From: an uncultured Bacteroidales bacterium
GTDB taxonomy: Bacteria > Bacteroidota > Bacteroidia > Bacteroidales > UBA932
Reading direction: 5' to 3'
NCBI GenBank assembly: GCA_902488725.1
Contig: CABTXO010000014.1
Coordinates: forward strand, 1-13,562
DNA: 13,562 nt
Below are positions 1-7,238 of the stretch, piece after piece (position 1 is the first letter of the stretch; every line of letters begins with the position of its first letter). Position numbers and translations under genes: made by a program. Under the pieces are notes generated by a model. That model was not told the origin of the DNA. It worked only from the letters and a program-made list of their open reading frames with translations, and searched no databases.

Positions 1-393
1 CCCCCGCCCGCGGGCCCGGGGCTCGTTCTCGGCCGGGGTCAGCAGGTCGCCGCCCATCCGGTTGTCGTAGCCGATCAGGATGGCACGGCCGCCGAAACGG
101 CCCATCACATAGTCCCGCAAATAGGCTTCCGTCGACAACCGGCTGAATTCCTTGGTGAAGGACAGCACTTCGATCCGATCCACGCCGAGTCCGCGGAGGA
201 GAGTTTTTTTCTCCTCCAGCGACGTCAGCAGACGGAGGTCCCGCGCGTCGCTCTGCAGCACGTTGCGGGGATGGGGCCGGAAGGTGATGACCATGCTCTG
301 TTCGCCCCGGACCTTTGCCGCTGAAACGAGCTGCTCGATCACGAGCCGGTGTCCCCTGTGGACACCGTCGAAAAATCCGGTCGCTATAACCAT
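1..393 (-). CDS. ribF: Bifunctional riboflavin kinase/FAD synthetase RibF, N-terminal part (cut by window edge)
   Basis: This is the FMN adenylyltransferase half of RibF, a cytoplasmic enzyme that turns riboflavin into FMN and then FAD. The open frame runs without a stop to the left edge (131 codons visible). It begins MVIATGFFDGVHRGHR, which carries the nucleotidyltransferase signature GxFDGxHxGH at residues 6-15. Later come MVITFRPHPRNVL, LEEKKTLLRGLGVDRIEVLSFTKEFS and LIGYDNRMGG, all in the usual order for RibF. The ATG at 393 overlaps the last 10 bases of the glycogen synthase/phosphorylase gene, so translation is probably coupled to it. The protein starts only five residues before the signature, while many RibF proteins have about 15 to 20 residues there; no better upstream start was found. 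The riboflavin kinase domain should lie beyond the edge. The family call is firm; the exact start is less certain. Confidence 0.88.
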   Translation of the reverse strand, partial: MVIATGFFDGVHRGHRLVIEQLVSAAKVRGEQSMVITFRPHPRNVLQSDARDLRLLTSLEEKKTLLRGLGVDRIEVLSFTKEFSRLSTEAYLRDYVMGRFGGRAILIGYDNRMGGDLLTPAENEPRARGRG

Positions 394-3300
394 TTCACGA
401 GTCCGAAATCCTGCCGGTGGGGCAGCAGCGGGTGCTTGGCGTACATGCGCGTCGCCACCTGGTACATCCCGGAACGTTCCGGAAGAATGGAGGCCTGGTA
501 CTTCGCGATCCCGTCGTTGAATTCAACCAACTTGAATTCGCATTTGTCCTGAATATGCAGCTGGCGCTTCCGGTCGGAGGTTGCGAAGAGCATCTCCAGA
601 CCGATGTCGTCCGGGGTGAGGTCGCCCAGATTCAGCACGACTTCCACGTCAAGGTCGTTCTTCGGGGAGAGCACGTAGGACGCATCCGGGTTGGTCCGGG
701 ACACCACCTCGATGCTCTTCCAGGCCCTGCGGACACGGTTCTTCCAGAGTGCGATCTGCCGTGCGAGCCGGTAATCGTCGGAAATGAGTTCTCCGGCGCG
801 CCTGGCCTGCGGAATGTAGTACTGAGTGCAGTAGTCCGTCAGCATCCGGTTGGTCGTGAAGTTGCAGGCGACCCGGGCGACGGTGTTCTTGATGTACTCG
901 ATCCAGGTGGCGGACAGTCGGGTCCGCTTGTCCACATCGTAGTAGGCCGGAGCGATTTCGTTCTCGATGATCGTGTAGATCGTCGCCGCGTCGAGTTCGT
1001 TCTGGTAGCCCTGGTCATCGTAGGTACGTTCCTGGGGCAGGTACCAGCCGGCTCCTTCCCGGTAGCCTTCCACCCACCAGCCGTCCAGCACCGAGAAGTG
1101 CATGACACCGTTCATGGAAGCCTTCTCCCCGGAGGTTCCGGAAGCTTCCAGGGGGCGGGTCGGGTTGTTCATCCACACGTCCACGCCCTGGACCAGTCGC
1201 TTCGCGAGCGCGATGTCGTAGCCGGGCACGAACACGATCCTGCCGATGAAGCGCTCCTGCTTCGAGACCTCGATGATCTGCTTGATGAGATCCTGTCCGG
1301 CCTTGTCGGCAGGATGGGCCTTGCCGGCGAAGAAGAACTGGACGGGGCGCCTCGGGTTGTTCACCAGGGTGTCCAGCCGGTCCAGATCGCTGAACAGCAG
1401 GGTCGCCCGTTTGTAGGTCGCGAAGCGGCGCGCAAAGCCGATGGTCAGGACATCGTCGCGCAGGTTGTGCTTGATGGTCACGATCTCGCTCGGCGAATAA
1501 TGGTTGCAGAGAGCGGGGTTGGAGATCCGTTCCTTCACGATGCGGATCAGTCTCGCTTTCAGCGCCTTTCGGACGGACCAGATCTCATCGTCGGGGACTT
1601 GGTAGATGCCTTCGAAGCAACGTTTGTCGTAGTGGTGGGTGGCGAAGGCCGGCCCGAACGCCTTGGCGTGGACGGCCTTCCATTCCGCAGCTGTCCAGGT
1701 CGGATAGTGGACACCGTTCGTAACATAGCTGATGAACAGTTCCTCGGGCAGGTAGCCCGGGTACATGTTGCTGAATATTTCCTTGCTCACGTCCCCGTGC
1801 AGCATGGACACGCCGTTCACGTTCTGCGAAATGTTGGCGGCCAGGATGCTCATCGAGAACTTCTCGTTGACATCCGCACCGTTCACCTTGCCGAGCCCCA
1901 TCAGGGTCTCCCAGTCCACCTTCAGGCGCGGCGGGTAGTGGCCGATGTACTTCCGGAGCAATTCCTCGTCGAAGGCATCGTGACCGGCCGGAACAGGCGT
2001 ATGGGTCGTGAACAGAGAGGAGGCACGGACGACTTCCAGGGCTTCGCCGAAGTCCAGGTTGTCCTCCTGGATGTACTCCCGCAGGCGCTCCAGCCCCGTG
2101 AATGCGGCGTGTCCCTCGTTGCAGTGGTAGACCTGCGGCCGGATGCCGAGGGTCCGCAGGGCGCGGATGCCGCCCAGACCCAGCAGCAGTTCCTGCTTCA
2201 GCCGGTTCTCCCAGTCTCCCCCGTAGAGGTAGTAGGTCACCTGCCGGTCTTCGGGGATGTTGGCCTCATAGTCCGTGTCGAGCAGATAGAGGTCGGTCCG
2301 GCCGACCGCCACCTTCCAGATGCGGGCCGTGATGTTGCGCCCCGGGAAGGCCACGCTCGTGGTGAGCCAGTTGCCCCTCTCGCCCATGACGGGCTGGGCG
2401 GGGATCCGCAGGAAGTCCTGCGCGTCGTAGCGGGCGACCTGTTCCCCCTGCCCGGTGAGCACCTGGGTGAAGTAGCCGTAGCGATACAGCAGGCCGACCG
2501 CCACCAGGTTCACGTTCATGTCGCTGGTCTCCTTGAGGTAGTCACCGGCCAGGATGCCCAGTCCGCCCGAGTAGATCTTCAGGGAGGAATCCAGCCCGTA
2601 TTCCATGCAGAAATAGGCCACCTGCGGCTCCTGGCGCTCGGCTTTCAGGGCCATGTAGCCGTTGAATTCATCCAGCACGGCCTGCATCCGCCCCAGGAAC
2701 TTCTCATCCCGGGCCAGTTCGTTGAACCGCTTCATGCTCACGGAGTCCAGCAGGGCCATCGGATTGTGGTTCGTGTCGTACCAGATGTCCTTGTCGATCG
2801 ACCGGAACAGTTCCTTGGCGGATTCGTTCCAGCACCACCACAGGTTCTTGGAAAGGGTTTCCAGCCCGGACAGAGCTTCCGGAAGCCGACGGGTCACCAT
2901 CACGCTCTTCCAGGAGGGATCATTGATTTCTATCTTATTGAATTCCATAGATTTATCTTCTTTTGTTTCATCCGGGAAGGCGCCCTTGGATGCGATCACG
3001 GTTTCAAGGGCCATGGAGTAGGCTTCCTTGTAGTACTGAATCTGATTCTCCCACAGTGCGATCCTGGATACGTCCCGGGCATTGTCGCTGTAGGCTTTCC
3101 ATCCCTCGTCATCGAGGGCGGCGATCTCCTGCATCCGCTTTACGACCCCGTCCACGACTTCGGAGTAGTCGGAGTCGTTGCGCGGGATGATGGCGATGCC
3201 GGGATGGTCTTTCGGGTAATGGGACCGGACCCACAGGCCGAAGCCCGAGAGGCTGGTCGTGAGGGTCGGAACCCGGAAAGCGAGGCTTTCCAGCGGAGTG

Positions 3301-4622
3301 TAGCCCCAAGGTTCGTAGTAGGAAGGGAAGAGGGTCAGGTCCAGTCCGACCAGCAGGTCGTAGTAGGTCATGTTGAAAACCCCGTCCGTCCCGTTCAGGT
3401 ACGAGGGGACGAAATAGACCTTCACGTGGCTGCCAGGCGCATTCACGAGGCCGAGCTCACGGAAGCGGCGGGTCACGACATCATATTCCTTGTCCATCAG
3501 GACATGGGAGACCTGCGTCGTGTAGGCGGTGTGTCTGCCTTCGAGCTTGGCGACCAGTTCCTTGTCGGCGCCGTTGTGGCCGGAAGGGATGAAGATGAAG
3601 GCCTGGACGGAGCGTCCCTGCAGGTCCTCCTTCTCCAGCCGTGCGAGTGCATCGATGAACACGTCGATGCCCTTGTTGCGGTACTCGTACCGGCCGCCGA
3701 TGCCGATCAGGATGGCATCCTTCGGCACTGCTTCGCCGGACATGGCGGAGCCCACTTCCTGCAGTCTTTGCCGCGCCGCATGGCGCTTCTCTGCATATTC
3801 GGCATCGGAAGCGGGAGTGAAGCTGTCCTCGAAGCCGTTGGGGGTCACGACGCTGACTTCCCGGTTCAGGAAATGGGCGCACTCCCGGGCCGTGATTTCG
3901 CTGACGGTCGTGAAGGCATCGGCCTCCCGTGCGGAGATTTTCTCGATGGAGTGCCGGGCGACCACGCCGAACTGCCGGGCCTTCTCGTCTCCGTCGTAGG
4001 CGTCCATCGAATCATAAAGCGGCAGGTTGTTGCCGGCAAGGCAGCGGCCGATCACCGTCGCATGGGTGGTCAGCACCGTGGCGATCGGGAGTTTCGTCTT
4101 CTCCAGATAGAGCAGACCCGCACCGGCCTGCCATTCATGGAACTGGGCCACGACCTTGTCGGAGGCCATCAGGTTGAACCGGTAGAAACTTTCGATCGCA
4201 CGGCCGGCAGCGTACCCGAACAGGACGTTCTCCTTGTAGTCCCAGTTGCCGGTGAGCGAATCCACGCCATGCTCCATCCACAGTTCCGTCAGGATCTCGT
4301 TCTGACGCGTCAGGTATTGCTTGAAGTTCACCAGGATGGCGATCGGATTGCCGGGTACGTTCCATTTTCCGATCCGCAAGCTGATCCCTTCCGAAGCCGC
4401 CTGGGCACGCCACTGGCTGTAGAGATGGTCATCTTCGATGAAATCGGGGTTGCTCTCCGTGTCCATCCAGACATCCGGACCGATCAGGATGTGATGCTTG
4501 TGCAGTTGGGACTTCAAATACAGGGATTTGGTCGCGATCACGGTGTAGATACCGCCGATTTTGTTGCAGACTTCCCAGCTGACTTCGAACAAGTAGTCCG
4601 GATTGATAAGATTTTTCGTCAT
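384..4622 (-). CDS. Fused GT3 glycogen synthase - GT35 alpha-glucan phosphorylase
   Basis: One 1412-residue cytoplasmic polypeptide carries two opposing glycogen enzymes. Residues 1 to about 545 are a eukaryote-type (GT3) glycogen synthase: KIGGIYTV 21-28, HEWQAG 162-167, TTHATVIGRCLAG 185-197, GRYEYRNKG 310-318, and YYEPWGYTPLE 435-445 with the E437/E445 pair. Characterised GT3 enzymes extend alpha-1,4-glucan from UDP-glucose. Residues 559-1412 (854 residues) match a stand-alone GT35 phosphorylase with an N-terminal DUF3417 domain: KNLWWCWNESA about 592-602, SGGLGILAGDYLKETSD 685-701, HCNEGHAAF 833-841, GFARRFATYKRA 1062-1073, and SGTSGEK with the expected PLP lysine K1167. It releases glucose-1-phosphate. 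The linker (about 546-558) is charged and leads to Met559, exactly where a separate phosphorylase would start. The start ATG abuts the TAA of the GH57 gene, and the end overlaps ribF. Both domains look intact. Such fusions may be normal in some Bacteroidales lineages. Confidence 0.95.
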   Translation of the reverse strand: MTKNLINPDYLFEVSWEVCNKIGGIYTVIATKSLYLKSQLHKHHILIGPDVWMDTESNPDFIEDDHLYSQWRAQAASEGISLRIGKWNVPGNPIAILVNFKQYLTRQNEILTELWMEHGVDSLTGNWDYKENVLFGYAAGRAIESFYRFNLMASDKVVAQFHEWQAGAGLLYLEKTKLPIATVLTTHATVIGRCLAGNNLPLYDSMDAYDGDEKARQFGVVARHSIEKISAREADAFTTVSEITARECAHFLNREVSVVTPNGFEDSFTPASDAEYAEKRHAARQRLQEVGSAMSGEAVPKDAILIGIGGRYEYRNKGIDVFIDALARLEKEDLQGRSVQAFIFIPSGHNGADKELVAKLEGRHTAYTTQVSHVLMDKEYDVVTRRFRELGLVNAPGSHVKVYFVPSYLNGTDGVFNMTYYDLLVGLDLTLFPSYYEPWGYTPLESLAFRVPTLTTSLSGFGLWVRSHYPKDHPGIAIIPRNDSDYSEVVDGVVKRMQEIAALDDEGWKAYSDNARDVSRIALWENQIQYYKEAYSMALETVIASKGAFPDETKEDKSMEFNKIEINDPSWKSVMVTRRLPEALSGLETLSKNLWWCWNESAKELFRSIDKDIWYDTNHNPMALLDSVSMKRFNELARDEKFLGRMQAVLDEFNGYMALKAERQEPQVAYFCMEYGLDSSLKIYSGGLGILAGDYLKETSDMNVNLVAVGLLYRYGYFTQVLTGQGEQVARYDAQDFLRIPAQPVMGERGNWLTTSVAFPGRNITARIWKVAVGRTDLYLLDTDYEANIPEDRQVTYYLYGGDWENRLKQELLLGLGGIRALRTLGIRPQVYHCNEGHAAFTGLERLREYIQEDNLDFGEALEVVRASSLFTTHTPVPAGHDAFDEELLRKYIGHYPPRLKVDWETLMGLGKVNGADVNEKFSMSILAANISQNVNGVSMLHGDVSKEIFSNMYPGYLPEELFISYVTNGVHYPTWTAAEWKAVHAKAFGPAFATHHYDKRCFEGIYQVPDDEIWSVRKALKARLIRIVKERISNPALCNHYSPSEIVTIKHNLRDDVLTIGFARRFATYKRATLLFSDLDRLDTLVNNPRRPVQFFFAGKAHPADKAGQDLIKQIIEVSKQERFIGRIVFVPGYDIALAKRLVQGVDVWMNNPTRPLEASGTSGEKASMNGVMHFSVLDGWWVEGYREGAGWYLPQERTYDDQGYQNELDAATIYTIIENEIAPAYYDVDKRTRLSATWIEYIKNTVARVACNFTTNRMLTDYCTQYYIPQARRAGELISDDYRLARQIALWKNRVRRAWKSIEVVSRTNPDASYVLSPKNDLDVEVVLNLGDLTPDDIGLEMLFATSDRKRQLHIQDKCEFKLVEFNDGIAKYQASILPERSGMYQVATRMYAKHPLLPHRQDFGLVKWL

Positions 4623-5933
4623 TTATTTTTTCTTGATTTTTGAAGGCTTCCCGGCTCCGGCCTTGACGGCCGGCTTCCGCGCGGTCTTCCGCGCAGGCAC
4701 CCGCGGCTCTTCCGGCTTCGAGGCCGTCGCTTTGCGGGAAGGCGAGACGGCGACCGCATCATCAATCCGGATGATGAAGTCGCTCAGCACATTCATGTAA
4801 TTGATGAATGCTTCGTAGGGGGTGTTGTAAGGATTGAAATATTTGTGCACGTCTCCGTCGGAGAAGAACTTCGTGCTCATGTAGTAAAAATGGTCGCTCT
4901 CCTGCAGACGCCCGAAATCGGACCAGAGGACCGGGTCGTCCACCAGGGACAGCCGCTCCGTCTGGCCGTAGAGCTTGTTGAATGCATCCTGCTGCAGCTC
5001 GTTCCCGAGCCAGGCGGACACATCCCGTTCCTCGTCCGCCCATGAAGTGGCGTCCGGAACTTCCAGCGGTGCGATGGCCTTGTGCTTCTTGGCGGCCTGC
5101 GACGGGGTCAGGAATTCGAAGGAACCGTCCTTCAGGATCACCTCCGGCAGATAGTGCATGAAATCGAAGATTCCGGATGCCGCGCGCTGATGCTCCCCGA
5201 AAGTCTCGTAGTCCATGAACAGGTTGATGACATCCCCGTCGGACGCCTTCAGCCAGGAAAGATATTTCTCACCCGTCAGCGGCCAGTCCTTCCAACCCTT
5301 GTCGGAAAAGCGGAAGGCGATGTCGTCGCTCAGGGAATAGTTCCGCAGCAGCAGCTTCAACTTGGGCTGCACGTCGTCGCAGTAAAGGTAGTCCGGGCTC
5401 TTCCATCCGAGAATATGCCGGGCGCCCTCTGCCAGCATCACCTTGAAGCCCATGTCGTAGACCTGACGCCCGATGGCGTCGGAATAGATCAGTTCCGTGT
5501 TGCGGAAAGCCGTCGGCTGCACACCGAAATACTGTTCCACCGCCTTTGCGTGCTTGGTCACCTGATGCTTGAACTCCGCCTCGTTCACGAGGGAGGCCAG
5601 CGAGTGATAGTAGGTCTCGCAGAGGAATTCCACCGACCCGGTCGCAGCCAGCTTGCGGAAGCTGTCGATGACTTCCGGCGTGTAGCGGTCGAACTGCTCC
5701 AAGGCGGTCCCGGAGATCGAGAACGCCACCTTGAATTCGCCCTTGTTGCGTTCGATGCAGTTCAGCAGCAGCTCGTTCATGGGCAGATAGCAATGCTGGG
5801 CGATCCGCCTGAGGATCGTCCTGTCCGCGAAATCATCGTAGTAATGAGAATCTTTGCCGATGTCGAAGAATCGATACAATCTCAGCCGGTTCGGCTGGTG
5901 GACTTGGAAATACAGACAGATGCTCTTTTTCAT
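4623..5933 (-). CDS. GH57 family glucan hydrolase/transferase with basic C-terminal tail
   Basis: This 436-residue protein is a retaining GH57 enzyme (alpha-amylase, 4-alpha-glucanotransferase or branching-type activity on alpha-glucan). Visible GH57 motifs are HQP at 12-14, SGT at 74-76, ETYYHSL 106-112, FRNTE 143-147 with the likely nucleophile E147, and FMDYETFGEH 239-248 with the likely acid D241. A helical region follows at about 310-392. No signal peptide is seen, so it acts in the cytoplasm. The last 41 residues (396-436) are a low-complexity Lys/Arg/Ala/Pro tail with 14 basic residues against two acidic ones, ending KIKKK; GH57 domains do not need it. The gene starts 9 bp after the GT4 gene and its TAA directly precedes the ATG of the synthase-phosphorylase fusion. 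GH57 and GT4 genes next to a debranching gene recur in Bacteroides-type genomes, from general knowledge. The exact reaction cannot be told from sequence. Confidence 0.9.
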   Translation of the reverse strand: MKKSICLYFQVHQPNRLRLYRFFDIGKDSHYYDDFADRTILRRIAQHCYLPMNELLLNCIERNKGEFKVAFSISGTALEQFDRYTPEVIDSFRKLAATGSVEFLCETYYHSLASLVNEAEFKHQVTKHAKAVEQYFGVQPTAFRNTELIYSDAIGRQVYDMGFKVMLAEGARHILGWKSPDYLYCDDVQPKLKLLLRNYSLSDDIAFRFSDKGWKDWPLTGEKYLSWLKASDGDVINLFMDYETFGEHQRAASGIFDFMHYLPEVILKDGSFEFLTPSQAAKKHKAIAPLEVPDATSWADEERDVSAWLGNELQQDAFNKLYGQTERLSLVDDPVLWSDFGRLQESDHFYYMSTKFFSDGDVHKYFNPYNTPYEAFINYMNVLSDFIIRIDDAVAVSPSRKATASKPEEPRVPARKTARKPAVKAGAGKPSKIKKK

Positions 5934-5942
5934 GACGCTGAC

Positions 5943-7238
5943 CTATTTTTCGTTGATGACGGATTCGTATATGCTTTTCAGCTTCGCGGCTGCATTGTTC
6001 CATTTCAGCCGGTTCACCTCTTCGTAGCCGTTTTCGGCGGAGAACCGGGCCAGAGCCGGGTAGTTCAGGAGGGCGTAGATGTCGTCTGCCATTGCATCCA
6101 CATCCCAGAAGTCCACCTTGAAGGCATATTTCAGCACCTCGGAGGCGCCGGACTGGTGGGAAATGATCGCCGGCACGTTCGAACGCATCGCCTCCAGCGG
6201 AGAGATGCCGAAGGGCTCCGAGACCGAAGGCATGATGTACACGTCCGAAAGGGCGAACATCTTCTGGACATCCGCTCCGCGCAGGAAACCGGTGAAATGG
6301 AAGCGGTCCGAGATGCCCAGGCGGGCCACCTGCCGGATGCAGCGGTTCATCATGTCCCCGCTGCCGGCCATCACGAAACGGACGTGCTCGGTCCGCTTCA
6401 GGACTTTCGCGGCGGCCTCGATGAAATATTCAGGACCCTTCTGGAAGGTGATGCGACCGAGGAAGGTCACGACTTTGTCGCGCACCCCGCGCTCCACCTC
6501 GAAGTTTTCGCGGCCGCTGAAATCCACGGCGTTGTGGACGGTCACCACCTTTCCCGGCGGAATGCCGTAGCGGTTGACGACGATGTTCCGGGTGAAATCG
6601 CTCACCGCCACCACCCGGTCGGCGGCCTCCATGCCCCTGCGTTCGATGTCGTAGACACGGCTGTCGATCTGTTCGAGGGTACCGCGGTCGAAGGAGGTGG
6701 CATGCACGTGCACGACGAGCGGCTTCCCGGTCAATTCCTTGGCCGCGATGCCGGCCATGTAGGTCAGCCAGTCATGGGCGTGGATCACATCGAATTCGTC
6801 TTGATGCTCCCGCGCGATGGTCCCGCCCACCATGGCATAGCGGGCGACCTCTTCCAGCAGATTCGGTCCGTATCGGCCGGAGAACTTGAATTTTTCGCCG
6901 ATCTGCTTCGAGAAGGCGAGTTCCTGCCGCCGGGTCTCGTTTTCGGCCATCTGCCTGTACTCCTCAGGATCCGTGTAGGGAATCAGGCTGGACTGGACGC
7001 GGAGCAGTTTGACCTTGTCCACGAAGTCGTCCACGCTCGCGCTGACATGCTGCACCGCGACATCGCTGGCGCTGATGATCGTGGCAGCGCTCCGATCCTC
7101 GTCGCCGGAGGCGGAAGGCATCACGAACAGCGTCTGCACCCCGTTGCAGGCCAATCCTTTGACAATGCCGTAGCAGGCTGTTCCCAGACCGCCGGCGATG
7201 TGGGGAGGAAACTCCCAACCGAACATCAAGACTTTCAT
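5943..7238 (-). CDS. GT4 glycosyltransferase of glycogen cluster
   Basis: This 431-residue GT-B glycosyltransferase of family GT4 resembles glycogen/starch synthases at its N-terminus: MKVLMFGWEFPPHIAGGLG holds the glycine loop GGLG at 16-19. HAHDW 153-157 lies in the first Rossmann domain. GRITFQKGP 261-269 and EPFGISPLE 341-349, the E-x7-E pair, form the donor site of the C-terminal domain. No signal peptide or membrane segment is visible. Its place between debranching enzyme and GH57 enzyme suggests transfer of glucose onto an alpha-glucan or a primer, but donor and acceptor are not readable here. The start is well supported by a strong AGGAGG site (7247-7252) 8 nt upstream. The ATG shares 4 bp (ATGA) with the stop of the debranching gene. 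A second elongating enzyme beside the GT3 domain implies either initiation or a separate glucan product; that is inference. Confidence 0.9.
   Translation of the reverse strand: MKVLMFGWEFPPHIAGGLGTACYGIVKGLACNGVQTLFVMPSASGDEDRSAATIISASDVAVQHVSASVDDFVDKVKLLRVQSSLIPYTDPEEYRQMAENETRRQELAFSKQIGEKFKFSGRYGPNLLEEVARYAMVGGTIAREHQDEFDVIHAHDWLTYMAGIAAKELTGKPLVVHVHATSFDRGTLEQIDSRVYDIERRGMEAADRVVAVSDFTRNIVVNRYGIPPGKVVTVHNAVDFSGRENFEVERGVRDKVVTFLGRITFQKGPEYFIEAAAKVLKRTEHVRFVMAGSGDMMNRCIRQVARLGISDRFHFTGFLRGADVQKMFALSDVYIMPSVSEPFGISPLEAMRSNVPAIISHQSGASEVLKYAFKVDFWDVDAMADDIYALLNYPALARFSAENGYEEVNRLKWNNAAAKLKSIYESVINEK

Noticed and set aside
417..4643. Very long plus-strand open frame (1408 codons) opposite the synthase-phosphorylase gene
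   Set aside because: It shares codon boundaries with the sense gene, shows no domain or motif, and has a composition (many V, H, D, G, R) expected from reversed GC-rich codons.
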